A DNA stretch of 64,000 nucleotides from Vulcanimicrobiota bacterium. Its GTDB lineage: Bacteria > Vulcanimicrobiota > Vulcanimicrobiia > Vulcanimicrobiales > Vulcanimicrobiaceae. The translations under genes were made by a program, and so were the position numbers. A model generated the notes under the pieces. That model made no database searches, was not told where the DNA came from, and worked only from the letters and a program-made list of their open reading frames with translations. The stretch spans positions 1-64,000 of the forward strand of contig JAAXCX010000001.1 of the NCBI GenBank assembly GCA_013036105.1, in the 5' to 3' direction. The first letter of the stretch is position 1, and every line of letters begins with the position of its first letter. Below are positions 21,908 to 30,983 of the stretch, in pieces.

Positions 21908-23178
21908 GCCGGTTCGCGCTCGCGAGCCGGCGCCGCAGCGAGTTGCGCCGCTCCAAGTCCGAGGACGATCCACCACCAGCCGCCGACTTTGGGATAGAAG
22001 ACCAGGAGATCAACGACTTGGTGCAAGCTGATCGCAATACTGCCGGCGAACGCGCCTAAGATAAACGGCGAACGAAAACGATCGCGCATAAACGTTGCAA
22101 TCGACGTATATGTGAGCCACAACGTGGCGGCGAACAGCGGAAGGCCGCCTTCGACGAGCGACTGCAAATACAAACTGTTCGCGTGCGTGCGCACGCCGCG
22201 CAAACCGGTGAGCGGAATCTCCAGTTCAAAGTTTCCGGCGCCCACGCCAAGGATGGGATGCTGACGCCATAATGCAAACGCCGCGCGCCAAAGCTTCGAC
22301 CGAGTCCCGACTCCGCCGGCATACGACGAGTCGCTGAAATCATAGAGCCGGAAAAACACAAATGAGTGAGCAAGAAAACCGACCGCACCGATGCCCGCTG
22401 CCAGGCCGGCAGCCATGTATGCCAAGGGCCGGGCGATGTGATGGCGCAGCGTCAATGCGACGACCAGGACGCCTGCCGTCGCACCCAGCGCGCCGCCGCG
22501 CGAAAATGTCAGCACGTCGGCCAGCACGATGAGAAACAGCGCAGAATGAATGACGAGCGACGGTGATTCCAGAGCGAGCGCAAAAATCAGCGGGATCGCA
22601 ACGTCAAAATATCCGGCGAGTTGATTGGGACCTTCGATGGGTCCCGCCACGCGAAACATTTCGTGGCCGTTGATGCGCAAGACCGACGCAGCCCCAAAGA
22701 ACTCTTGCGAGAGTGCCAGGAGCGAAACAAGAATGATCACGGCTACGCAGGCGTTGCGAACGAGCAACGCATCGGGCTCGAGCCGATAGGCGCACACGAT
22801 CGCCATGAAGAGCAGGACGTACTCAACCGCCTTGAGCGATTCGCGCAATACCGGCGCATGATGTGCGGCGGCCGCGACGCTTAGAACCGTGGCCGCGAGC
22901 ACCAGAACTCCGGCGAACAGAATGGCACGCGGCGCACGTGCGGCAAAAGGCGCAAACCATCCGCGATGCGTCGCGAGCCCGAGCAGAACGCCAAGGAGCG
23001 TCGCCTTTGGAAGCGTCACCGTCGTGATCCAGATATCCCCGTAAATTGCAAACGGCTGCACGACAATGAGTAGTGCGACCGCATACGCGGGGCGCCGTAT
23101 TGCGATAACAGCGGCAGCGGCAAAAAACGCGACGTACGCGATGACGGAAAGTGCGTCCGGCGGAGGATACGTGGTCAC
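21898..23178 (-). CDS. O-antigen ligase/polymerase-like membrane protein (Wzy_C type)
   Basis: 426 aa, about eleven membrane helices. Characteristic are VLTFSRGGALGATAGVLVV and the large periplasmic loop FALWRQHPILGVGAGNFELE with RTHANSLYLQSLVEGGLPLF (the conserved H-N pair of the Wzy_C family). It would polymerise or ligate glycans at the outer face of the inner membrane. Partner of the GT87-like gene with which it overlaps. Divergent from the pyrimidine nucleoside phosphorylase; the 40-nt gap holds both promoters. Confidence 0.85.
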   Translation of the reverse strand: MTTYPPPDALSVIAYVAFFAAAAVIAIRRPAYAVALLIVVQPFAIYGDIWITTVTLPKATLLGVLLGLATHRGWFAPFAARAPRAILFAGVLVLAATVLSVAAAAHHAPVLRESLKAVEYVLLFMAIVCAYRLEPDALLVRNACVAVIILVSLLALSQEFFGAASVLRINGHEMFRVAGPIEGPNQLAGYFDVAIPLIFALALESPSLVIHSALFLIVLADVLTFSRGGALGATAGVLVVALTLRHHIARPLAYMAAGLAAGIGAVGFLAHSFVFFRLYDFSDSSYAGGVGTRSKLWRAAFALWRQHPILGVGAGNFELEIPLTGLRGVRTHANSLYLQSLVEGGLPLFAATLWLTYTSIATFMRDRFRSPFILGAFAGSIAISLHQVVDLLVFYPKVGGWWWIVLGLGAAQLAAAPAREREPACV

Positions 23179-23218
23179 TTCGGCGGGCTTCGTTGGGGCT
23201 TACGCGAAATCCGTCGCT

Positions 23219-24490
23219 ATGGACGAAACCGCGATGCGACATTGCATCGAACGAAAGCGCGACGGTCATGCCCTTTCGGCCACCGATTGGGACGGCATCA
23301 TCGACGGTTTCATGGAAGGCCGCATCGACGAAGCGCAGACGGCGGCGCTATTTATGGCTTGCGTGTGGCGCGGCATGACCTTCGAAGAAGCGCACGCGCT
23401 GACCGACGCCATGGTGCGCAGCGGCGAAACGGTGACGTTCGATCGCAGCAAAGGTATTATCGTCGATAAGCATTCCAGCGGAGGCGTCGCCGATATCGTT
23501 TCGCTGGTTGCGGTTCCACTGGCCGCTGCATGCGGGGCGCGTGTCGCAAAACTCTCCGGACGCGCGCTCGGACATACCGGCGGCACGATCGACAAACTCG
23601 AGGCGGTGCCGGGATTTAACGCGGCGCTGTCGCTCGACACGTTCCTCCGTCAAGTCGAATCGATCGGCTGCGCGATCGCAGCCCAGACGCAGGCGCTCGT
23701 TCCGGCCGACAAGCGCATCTACAACCTGCGCGATCGCACCGGAACGGTTCCCGCGATGGGGCTGATCGCCGCTTCGATCGTTTCCAAAAAAATTGCGTGC
23801 GGCGCACACGCGATCGTGTACGACGTAAAGACTGGACCGGCGTCATTTACGCCTGCGCCGGATCAAGCTCGAGAGCTCGCACGCTGGCTGGTTGAGATAT
23901 CCAAGGGTTTCGGCCGCAAAGCGATCGCGTTTGTGAGCGACATGCATCAGCCGCTTGGGCGCACCGTCGGCACCGGCATAGAAATGGTGGAAGCGCGCGA
24001 CATTTTGCGCTCAAGACAAGGGGCGGAGCCCGAGCGCAGTCGCGGGGTTCAGCTGATCCTAAAAATCGTGGCCGCGCTGTTAGATGCATCGGAGATCGCC
24101 GATGGCGAGGAGCGCGCCGCTCAAGCGTTAGCCGACGGAACCGGCTATGCGAAGCTCGTCGAGATGGTCGAGGCGCAAGGAGCCTCGCGCGGCGCGCTCG
24201 AGGGAATGGAACTTGATGACAAACCGCTGACCGTCAAAGCTTCTCACGCCGGGTACGTGCACTCAATCGATGTCGTGCACTTGGGAAATGTGGGCCGCCG
24301 CCTCTCGCAACACGACAAGCTCGGCGGTTTATTCGTCAACGCACAGATTGGCGACTTCGTCGAGGCCGGCCAGCCGCTTGCGCGCGTGTACGGACGGGAT
24401 AAAGAGCATGTTCGCAATCTCGAAGCGTCATTTAAAATCGGAGCCGATCCGGTTGAACCGCCGCCCCTAATTTACGATGTAGTGAATTAA
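23219..24490 (+). CDS. pdp: Pyrimidine-nucleoside (thymidine) phosphorylase
   Basis: 423 aa. Phosphorolysis of uridine/thymidine. Signatures: IERKRDGHALSATDWDGIID, phosphate-binding KHSSGGVADIVSLV, SGRALGHTGGTIDKLEAVPG, YNLRDRTGTVPAMGLIAASI, VYDVKTGPASF. Residues LRSRQGAEPERSRGVQ do not look like the family, and the matching DNA (about 24007-24048) has repeat-like GC blocks. ATG 23219 gives a normal N-terminus (MDETAMRHCIERKRDG); upstream starts would enter the divergent gene. Confidence 0.92.
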   Translation: MDETAMRHCIERKRDGHALSATDWDGIIDGFMEGRIDEAQTAALFMACVWRGMTFEEAHALTDAMVRSGETVTFDRSKGIIVDKHSSGGVADIVSLVAVPLAAACGARVAKLSGRALGHTGGTIDKLEAVPGFNAALSLDTFLRQVESIGCAIAAQTQALVPADKRIYNLRDRTGTVPAMGLIAASIVSKKIACGAHAIVYDVKTGPASFTPAPDQARELARWLVEISKGFGRKAIAFVSDMHQPLGRTVGTGIEMVEARDILRSRQGAEPERSRGVQLILKIVAALLDASEIADGEERAAQALADGTGYAKLVEMVEAQGASRGALEGMELDDKPLTVKASHAGYVHSIDVVHLGNVGRRLSQHDKLGGLFVNAQIGDFVEAGQPLARVYGRDKEHVRNLEASFKIGADPVEPPPLIYDVVN

Positions 24491-24491
24491 C

Positions 24492-25451
24492 TTACGAGCG
24501 CTCGATATCTGAGATCAAATACAGCGGGCGGGCCTTGACCTCATCGTAGATGCGTCCGATGTATTCGCCCAAAATGCCGATGCCGATCAACTGAACACCG
24601 CCCAAGAATAAAATCACGACCATCGTCGAGGCCCAGCCGCGCGCATATTCCGGCGTGCCGAGCCGGAAGGCTTTGAAAAAGATGATCGTCAGCGCGTAAA
24701 TGAACGATGCCGTACTCACGGTAAAGCCCAAATAGGTTGCGAAACGCAGCGGCACGTCGGAGAACGACGTGACGCCGTCGATCGCAAATTTCAGCATCTT
24801 TGAGATCGGATACTTACTGGCGCCATAACGGCGCTCGTCGCGATCGTACTCGACCGGCGTCTGCGCGAAGCCGGCCCAGCTGACCATGCCGCGCAAAAAG
24901 CGGTGGCGTTCGCGCGATCGTTTCAACACTTCCACGACCCTGCGGCTCATCAGGCGAAAGTCGCCGGTGTCCATCGGAATCGACACGTTGGTCAGGCGCC
25001 GGATGATCCGGTAAAACGCGCGCGCGGTGGCGAGTTTGAACGCACTCTCGCCTTTGCGGGTGCGCCGCACCGCATAGACGACGTCGTAACCGGCACGCCA
25101 TCGTTCGACGAACTCCGGAATCAATTCGGGCGGATCTTGCAGGTCGCCATCCATTAAGACGACGGCCTCGCCGCGGGAGACGTCGAGTCCGGCAGTGGCC
25201 GCAAGCTGATGTCCGAAGTTCCGCGAAAGATTGACAAAGACGACATGCGGCCGCCGGCGCAGCTCTTCGCGAATGCATTGGGCGGTTGAATCGCTGCTTC
25301 CGTCGTTCACGAGGATGAGTTCGTAGTTCGGCCGGTCGGGCAGCGCATCGAGAATGCCGGTCACGCGCTCGACGAGCGGGGCGACGTTCGCGTCTTCGTT
25401 ATAAAGAGGTACGACGACGCTCAAAGTGACGGGCGCTACGTTGGCAGCCAT
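24492..25451 (-). CDS. GT2 glycosyltransferase, GtrB/DPM1-like with two C-terminal helices
   Basis: 319 aa. GT-A fold with VVVPLYNEDANVAPLVERV, ELILVNDGSSDSTAQCIREE, NFGHQLAATAGLDVSRGEAV, DxD-type LMDGDLQDPPELI and TGDFRLMSRRVV, then two membrane helices near the C-terminus (TYLGFTVSTASFIYALTIIF; VVILFLGGVQLIGIGILGEY). Such enzymes charge undecaprenyl or dolichyl phosphate with glucose, mannose or related sugars for GT-C enzymes such as the nearby GT87-like protein. ATG 25451 chosen from the family N-terminus; longer upstream frame overlaps the divergent gene. Confidence 0.92.
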   Translation of the reverse strand: MAANVAPVTLSVVVPLYNEDANVAPLVERVTGILDALPDRPNYELILVNDGSSDSTAQCIREELRRRPHVVFVNLSRNFGHQLAATAGLDVSRGEAVVLMDGDLQDPPELIPEFVERWRAGYDVVYAVRRTRKGESAFKLATARAFYRIIRRLTNVSIPMDTGDFRLMSRRVVEVLKRSRERHRFLRGMVSWAGFAQTPVEYDRDERRYGASKYPISKMLKFAIDGVTSFSDVPLRFATYLGFTVSTASFIYALTIIFFKAFRLGTPEYARGWASTMVVILFLGGVQLIGIGILGEYIGRIYDEVKARPLYLISDIERS

Positions 25452-25515
25452 CGTCGAGCCGTTCGCCACCCCTCGATTGTATGGCCTCCAGCGACGGACG
25501 GGGAAGAGATACGCA

Positions 25516-26037
25516 ATGGGAAGAGCCGTAATCGTCCTACTGACCTTCGCGTGTGGCGCCGCAGCCGGCTGGTACGGACGCGATATCTGGGCGCGCTTTG
25601 GGGCATTTGCACCGGTTGCGGTGGCGTCGCCTATTCCAGTCACTATCGTTACGCCGCCCCGCGCCGCGACCAGCGCGACCGTCTCGCAGAGGCCGGGCAG
25701 CGGAGCAGCCGCGTTGCCCATGCCTTCAGCGACTGTGCTCATGTCGTCGCCGAACGATCCGCCTGCAATCATCGGGGTCGCGCTGAGTTCTCCGGTCGCT
25801 GTGGACGGCCAAACCATTACGGGCACGGTGAAAACGTCTTCAAATGTCGCGAGCGTAGAAGCTCGCATCGCCGGCTATTCCGCCGGCTTAACAAAGGTCG
25901 GCGTCGGAGAGTTTGTGCTGGCCTATAAAGTGCCCGAACTGCCGCCGTTCTTGCGCCGCACATACAGCGTGCAGGTTATCGCGCGTAACTCGCGCGGCGA
26001 CTCGGCAACGAGCTCTTTTCCGCTCACCGTACGTTAG
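25516..26037 (+). CDS. Membrane-anchored Ig-like domain protein (tandem paralogue 1)
   Basis: 173 aa. ATG 25516 has GGGGAAGAG upstream. An N-terminal hydrophobic anchor (AVIVLLTFACGAAAGWYGRD) is followed by a Pro/Ser/Thr-rich linker and a C-terminal beta-sandwich-like domain of about 90 aa (IIGVALSSPVAVDGQTITGT onward, with FVLAYKVPELPPFLRRTYSV). That domain aligns along its length with the next gene's C-terminus. Family not recognised. Probably extracytoplasmic. Confidence 0.68.
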   Translation: MGRAVIVLLTFACGAAAGWYGRDIWARFGAFAPVAVASPIPVTIVTPPRAATSATVSQRPGSGAAALPMPSATVLMSSPNDPPAIIGVALSSPVAVDGQTITGTVKTSSNVASVEARIAGYSAGLTKVGVGEFVLAYKVPELPPFLRRTYSVQVIARNSRGDSATSSFPLTVR

Positions 26038-26046
26038 CGTTCTACG

Positions 26047-26508
26047 ATGTTACGAATGGTTTTCGCGCTGCTCTTTGCGAGCGTTCCCTTGGCTGCTTTT
26101 GCGCAAAGCACTCCGCCGGCGCCGCTCCCTTCAGCATCACCGTCTCCGTCAGCCAGCATGACGCCGACGGCCTCGCCGATCACGTCACCGTCGCCGATGC
26201 CCACGCCGCTCGTATTGCCGCCAGCTGCTCCGCCGCAGATTCTGGCGATTAGCATTAACCAGCGAATCTTTCATAGCGGTGATCTGTTTTCAGCAAAAGT
26301 GATCACGTCCACCAACGTACCGGCCGTCGAGTTGCGGGTTATTGGGAAAGTGGTTCGCTTCACGCGCGTTGATTTTGGCATTTGGGAGCTGACCTACAAG
26401 CTGCCCAATATTCCACGGCGTTTCTTACGCGACTACCCGGCGCAGATCGTCGCGATGAACACCGTTAACGTCTACGTCTCGCGCGATATCACGCTTTCGC
26501 TGCGCTAA
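26047..26508 (+). CDS. Secreted Ig-like domain protein (tandem paralogue 2)
   Basis: 153 aa. Signal peptide (MVFALLFASVPLAAFAQ), a Ser/Pro/Thr linker of about 40 residues, then a domain homologous to the previous gene: STNVPAVELRVIGKV against SSNVASVEARIAGYS, and WELTYKLPNIPRRFLRDYPA against FVLAYKVPELPPFLRRTYSV. It starts 9 nt after its paralogue's stop, so the pair is an operon that arose by tandem duplication. Its stop overlaps the convergent gene by 4 bp. Function unknown; the Pro-rich linker suggests crossing of the cell wall or display on the surface. Confidence 0.68.
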   Translation: MLRMVFALLFASVPLAAFAQSTPPAPLPSASPSPSASMTPTASPITSPSPMPTPLVLPPAAPPQILAISINQRIFHSGDLFSAKVITSTNVPAVELRVIGKVVRFTRVDFGIWELTYKLPNIPRRFLRDYPAQIVAMNTVNVYVSRDITLSLR

Positions 26509-27332
26509 GGTGCGGGCGTCGGCCGGGGCGGAAGATTCGGGAACGGCGCCGGGTTGTATGGCGTCGGCATCGTTTGCGGGATCGGGATTGATGCGCCCGC
26601 TTGTTGATCCGCCCAGTTGAACACCGTCTGCGTGAACGTCTGCGCGTCCTCGTCGCCGATGCAGATGGGATAGGGCTCTTGCTCTATTCCGTTTCTTGCC
26701 AGCTGAACGGATTGCATCGAGCCGCGATCAAAGAGCACATGCATCACGGTCCCGGAGAGCAACTTGAGTTGGACTCGGTAGTGAAGTGTATCGCGCCGAT
26801 CCAGCCGGTAGGCTTGCGCGTTCCAACCGCTCTGGTCTGTGGTCATGTAGACGTTGTCCGTTAACGGCGTCGTCGCAGGAACTTGCACGGTAATATTGAG
26901 CGTGACGGATTTGCCGGGTCTCACACTCGCGCAGCGCGAGCCATTCAGTTGCGGCGCGAGATCAGGATTTGGGGCCGGCGTTGAGAGAGCAATCACGAAT
27001 TTGCGAATTGCACCGTAGTCGCCATCGGCCGGCAACTTTGCGTTCGTCAGCTCAATTTTTGTGACGATTCCGGTCGCATCGAAGGTGACGCGGCCGTATT
27101 GACGCGGCCGCGGCGGGCCTGCCGGCGCGCCTGATTTCAGGTCGACGACGCTGACGTTCGGAGCCACCTTAAATCCATCGCCGGAAGTGAAGAAGACGTA
27201 CCCCGCTTCGTAGTCGAGGATCTGCGCCGTGACGGTCACTATCGCAGCCTGCGCGGATGCCTGGAAAACGCTAGCGGAAAAGATACTGAACACTAGCAGC
27301 GCGCTTAGTATGATTTGGGCCGTCCGGTTCAC
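26505..27332 (-). CDS. Secreted protein with possible carbohydrate-binding C-terminal domain
   Basis: 275 aa, GTG overlapping the stop of the upstream barrel gene (GTGA). Signal peptide with Ala-rich cleavage region (SASVFQASAQAA). Residues about 130-235 (VYMTTDQSGWNAQAYRLDRR, LHYRVQLKLLSGTVMHVLFD, NGIEQEPYPICIGDEDAQTF) resemble starch-binding/CBM20-like beta domains by pattern; I cannot confirm this. The tail is Pro-rich. Coupling to the OstA-barrel gene suggests that both work at the outer membrane. Confidence 0.62.
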   Translation of the reverse strand: MNRTAQIILSALLVFSIFSASVFQASAQAAIVTVTAQILDYEAGYVFFTSGDGFKVAPNVSVVDLKSGAPAGPPRPRQYGRVTFDATGIVTKIELTNAKLPADGDYGAIRKFVIALSTPAPNPDLAPQLNGSRCASVRPGKSVTLNITVQVPATTPLTDNVYMTTDQSGWNAQAYRLDRRDTLHYRVQLKLLSGTVMHVLFDRGSMQSVQLARNGIEQEPYPICIGDEDAQTFTQTVFNWADQQAGASIPIPQTMPTPYNPAPFPNLPPRPTPAP

Positions 27333-29797
27333 TGCATCACCTGAAACACGAACTGCGGGCTCCACCGTAGATTGGAATAGTTAAAATAATACGCGCGCTG
27401 GATATCGATTGACATGTGCGGATTTATCCGCATGCGCACGTCGGCCGTGATGTCGTACGGCGGCTGCCCCAGATAATTCTGCACCGTTGAATTTCCGAGC
27501 ACGTCAGGTTGCGCGAACTGGAAGAAAAAGGGAATCGGCGCCGGAAAGTCTTTGTGCTGGCGCGCCAGCAGGTTGAATGTAAAATTGCCGCGGTTACTGT
27601 AATTGAGGCCCAAGCTCAGCGTACGAAATGTTGCCGCGCCGTGAAAGGCTTCGTATCCGGGGAAGGCAATGCCGTTGACTACCGGGGTGAAGCCGGGGTA
27701 GATCGTCGATTGCAACGACCCATAGTAATCGCCGACGTTCTGCACGGAGTAGTCCAGGTAAGTCAGAAAATGTGCATCTAGGATTTTGCTCACGCTTATT
27801 TTGGCTTGCGCCGTGTCTATGTAGTGCGGCGCAGAGTTCCATTGACGCTGCTTATCAAAAGAAGCGTTGATCGCGTAATACTTCGTCGCCACGTTCAGAT
27901 CGGGTCCGATCTTAAAATCAGGCATGTAAATTTGAAAGCCGAGCTGGTGCTGCCAGATCGTCGTGTAATTAACTCCGCCCAGCGTCTGCAGGCCGAGGCT
28001 GTCATGCTGAAAACCGAAGCCATAGGTGATGTGCGCCCACAGTCGCGTGTCACCGTGGAAGAACGGCGTTATTGGGTGATCGAAGGTTTGGCCGGCGATC
28101 ATGAGGCTCGAAGGATGGTTAGGGACCGTGCAATGGTTCTGATAGCATCCGAGCGGAAGCAATGAGAAGTTCTCGAATTGGTAATTCGCCTGCAAGAACG
28201 ATCCGCTGAGCGCTTGCGTAGCCTGAACGGTCGTCACCTGTTGCGATTCCAGCGGTGAACGTAGCCCAAATTGAAAGGTATGTAACTGCGTAAAAGTCCG
28301 TATCTGCGTCCGGGCGGACGGCCGGTCGGACAACAGGAGCGCCCAAAACTTTGATGGCCGCGTCAGCGGATTAACCGAGAAAACCGCGTACGCTTTCTTG
28401 CCGCTCAGGTGCTGCTCGAAAGACATATAGGTCTTGTTGACCGTGTCGTAACGGAAATGGAGCGCGCTGATTGCGTTCGCGCTCCCCGCAAATTCCCACG
28501 TCGCGTCATAGTTGGCGCCGGCCAGAGAGTTGTCGCCCAGATGCTGATCCGCTGAGAAGTTTACGTAATACGAAGGGACCGGAACATAAAGCCCAGCGCC
28601 GGCTCCTACGTCAAAGCGGCCGCCCGGGAAGCGCACAAACGATTTCGCGGCGATAACGGCCGACGTCGTAACGAGGTACGGCTTTGCGTCGCCCAGGTCG
28701 GGAAAGTAAAACGTATCGCCCGGCATGTCGCGCCCCTTGGCCGGGTTGGCAAAATCGCCGTTGACGAAGGTCCAGCGGTCCGGAATCCCGGTCGCCGATT
28801 GCGATTCGCGCGTGAGCGGGACGAAATAAATTCGATCGAATTCCAGAAAGTCGGCGAGCGCGGCGCCATCTTGCGCACCCGCAGCATCGGCCATGTGCAC
28901 GTGGCCGGCGAGCAAGAACCGGTTCAATTTTAAATCCATCGAGAACGTGTCGCCGGACATCGTCATTCCGTTTGACGTGCGAATTCGTACGTTTCCGTCG
29001 GCTTCCACCAGAAACCGGTCGTAAAAGAACTGAACGCGATTGGCGTTCAGACGAAGCAGCGTCGTGCCAGGTCGAGGGGTTGTTGAAGGTGTGGGCGCAG
29101 GTGCAGAGCGCACCGCCAACACGGCCGGTGATGCTACGGGTGTCGGCGCAGGCGCGGGGCTCGAAGTTGCCTTAGCGATCACGTTCTTTGTGACGGGTGC
29201 TTGAGCGATGACCTTTTTTGCGACAGGGTGCTTTACGGGAGGCGGGATTAATACTGCGACCCGTTGGACGCCCTGCATATTGGCTCCGGTAAGGTCCGTG
29301 CCCGCAAGATTTGCGTCAACGAGTTTTGCGTTTTGCAAATTTGCCGTTTGCAGGTTAGCGCCGAATAGATCAGCCTTGTGCAGATTCGCGCCGCGCAGAT
29401 CCGCGCCATAAAGGAGCGCGCTTTGCAGATTCGCGCCCCGTAAGTCCGCGTCCTGAAAGATGGTGCCTTGTGAATTCGCTTGCTGCAGGCTCGCGCTGGA
29501 AAGCGTAGCTCCTCGAAAATTAGCGCCCTGCAAGCTTGCGCTTTCCAAATTGGCGCCGCGCAAATTTGCGCCGCGCAGATTCGCGCCGCGCAGATCGGCG
29601 CCTTGCAGATCGGCGCGCTGCAGATTGGCGTTTTGAAAGTTGAGATTTTGAAGACTAGCGTTCTCGAAATTAGCGCCGATCAAGTTCGCGTTAACGTATG
29701 AGACCGGCTGTGCGCCCGCCGGCGGCGGCAGAGTTCCACCCAGGAGTGCGACGAGACACGCGATTGCAAGAGATTTGCGAACGAGGAAAAGACGCAC
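27329..29797 (-). CDS. Pentapeptide-repeat / OstA-like / outer-membrane barrel fusion
   Basis: 822 aa from GTG 29797. Signal peptide (SLAIACLVALLGGTLPPPAG), about 28 pentapeptide repeats of the A(D/N)LxG type (residues about 36-175), a Pro/Ala/Thr linker, an OstA/LptA-like beta domain (VQFFYDRFLVEADGNVRIRT, LKLNRFLLAGHVHM; about 235-330), and roughly 500 residues with alternating aromatic beta strands ending in a Phe-rich C-terminus (RWSPQFVFQVMQ). The second half resembles LptD-type barrels, pointing to a diderm envelope. Pentapeptide solenoids fused to such a barrel are unusual. The longer upstream frame has no signal sequence and overlaps deoB. Confidence 0.72.
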   Translation of the reverse strand: MRLFLVRKSLAIACLVALLGGTLPPPAGAQPVSYVNANLIGANFENASLQNLNFQNANLQRADLQGADLRGANLRGANLRGANLESASLQGANFRGATLSSASLQQANSQGTIFQDADLRGANLQSALLYGADLRGANLHKADLFGANLQTANLQNAKLVDANLAGTDLTGANMQGVQRVAVLIPPPVKHPVAKKVIAQAPVTKNVIAKATSSPAPAPTPVASPAVLAVRSAPAPTPSTTPRPGTTLLRLNANRVQFFYDRFLVEADGNVRIRTSNGMTMSGDTFSMDLKLNRFLLAGHVHMADAAGAQDGAALADFLEFDRIYFVPLTRESQSATGIPDRWTFVNGDFANPAKGRDMPGDTFYFPDLGDAKPYLVTTSAVIAAKSFVRFPGGRFDVGAGAGLYVPVPSYYVNFSADQHLGDNSLAGANYDATWEFAGSANAISALHFRYDTVNKTYMSFEQHLSGKKAYAVFSVNPLTRPSKFWALLLSDRPSARTQIRTFTQLHTFQFGLRSPLESQQVTTVQATQALSGSFLQANYQFENFSLLPLGCYQNHCTVPNHPSSLMIAGQTFDHPITPFFHGDTRLWAHITYGFGFQHDSLGLQTLGGVNYTTIWQHQLGFQIYMPDFKIGPDLNVATKYYAINASFDKQRQWNSAPHYIDTAQAKISVSKILDAHFLTYLDYSVQNVGDYYGSLQSTIYPGFTPVVNGIAFPGYEAFHGAATFRTLSLGLNYSNRGNFTFNLLARQHKDFPAPIPFFFQFAQPDVLGNSTVQNYLGQPPYDITADVRMRINPHMSIDIQRAYYFNYSNLRWSPQFVFQVMQ
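29273..29692 (-). repeat. Degenerate 15-nt tandem array encoding pentapeptide repeats
   Basis: About 28 consecutive five-codon units, the most uniform of them encoding LRGAN and LQGAD. The DNA units share a GCGCCG/GCAGATT core. The units drift at both ends of the array, as in a slippage-expanded solenoid. Confidence 0.85.
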
Positions 29798-29852
29798 TGT
29801 CGCGTTTTCCTGGAGGCCACATCCCCGGCCTTTTCGAAGGGCGAGGTTCTTC

Positions 29853-30983
29853 ATGTCGCGTTTTGCCGCATTCGTCATCGATTCTGGTGGAGTTGGCGCG
29901 CTGGACGATGCCTCCACGTATGGAGATGCGCCCGGCGCTAATACCATAGGTAACGTAGCCGAACGACTCGGAGGTCTTAGTCTACCCAATTTCGCGAGGC
30001 TGGGGCTGGGCTGCTTAACTCCGATCCGGGGGGTGCCGGCCGTGAGCGATCCCCGCGCGCGCGTGGCGCGTCTTCGGGAGAAAAGTAAGGGCAAAGATAC
30101 GATTACCGGCCATTGGGAAATGGCCGGCATCGTGACCGAGACGCCGTTTCCAACCTATCCGAACGGATTTCCGGCGGATGTTGTAGCCGAGTTTACGGCT
30201 ATCGCAGGCAAGGCCCCGCTCGGCAATAAGACCGCCTCGGGCACCGAGATCATCGAAGAGCTCGGTCCGGAACACATGAGGACGGGGCAGCCCATCCTCT
30301 ATACCTCGGCCGACTCGGTTTTCCAGGTCGCGGCCCACGAGGACGTCGTTCCCCTGCCGATACTCTATGAATGGTGCGAGCGGGTGCGCGCGATGCTCGT
30401 GCCCCCGCACGGGGTGAACCGCGTGATTGCAAGGCCGTTTACGGGGTCCCCTGGAGCATTCGTACGGACCCCCAACCGCCGCGACTATGCGATCGAGCCT
30501 CCCCCCAGCCTCCTCGACCGGTTGGCCGGGGAGGGCATCCCGGTCCACGCAGTGGGTAAGATATGCGACATCTACTGCGGCCACGGCATTACTTCGTCGG
30601 TACGGGTGACCGATAACCGGGACGCGATGGAAAAGGCCTTCGATCTCCTGGAAAGGGTCGATCAAGGATTTATCTTTGTCAACCTTAATGACTTTGATTC
30701 GAAGTACGGACATCGGCGCAACGTTCGCGGGTATGGTGAAGCACTGGAAGCGCTCGACGCTCTGGTCCCGCGCTTGGAGTCGTATTTGAAACCTAGTGAC
30801 GAAGTGATATTCACCGCTGACCACGGCTGCGATCCGACCGCGCCGGGCAGCGACCACACGCGCGAGTACGTGCCCTTTGTTCATTTGGGACCGGAGGCCG
30901 GGGCGAATATGGGTGTTGTCGACGGATTGGATCTGGTGGGCAAGACGGTGGCGGCCTCACTGGAGCGGGCGTTGTGCAAGTGA
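29853..30983 (+). CDS. deoB: Phosphopentomutase
   Basis: 376 aa. Interconverts (deoxy)ribose-1- and -5-phosphate, the step after nucleoside phosphorylases. Alkaline-phosphatase-superfamily metal sites: FVIDSGGVGALDDA at the N-terminus, KDTITGHWEMAG with the phosphorylated Thr, and VIFTADHGCDPTAPGSDHTR with the C-terminal Asp/His ligands; also YCGHGITSSVRV and NLNDFDSKYGHRR. ATG 29853 with GCGAGG upstream fits the family; divergent from the barrel gene with a 55-nt gap. The sugar transferase begins inside its last codons. Confidence 0.95.
   Translation: MSRFAAFVIDSGGVGALDDASTYGDAPGANTIGNVAERLGGLSLPNFARLGLGCLTPIRGVPAVSDPRARVARLREKSKGKDTITGHWEMAGIVTETPFPTYPNGFPADVVAEFTAIAGKAPLGNKTASGTEIIEELGPEHMRTGQPILYTSADSVFQVAAHEDVVPLPILYEWCERVRAMLVPPHGVNRVIARPFTGSPGAFVRTPNRRDYAIEPPPSLLDRLAGEGIPVHAVGKICDIYCGHGITSSVRVTDNRDAMEKAFDLLERVDQGFIFVNLNDFDSKYGHRRNVRGYGEALEALDALVPRLESYLKPSDEVIFTADHGCDPTAPGSDHTREYVPFVHLGPEAGANMGVVDGLDLVGKTVAASLERALCK

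Noticed and set aside
29273-29692. 15-nt array considered as a non-coding satellite
   Set aside because: It is in frame with a signal peptide and a downstream barrel and encodes regular pentapeptide repeats.
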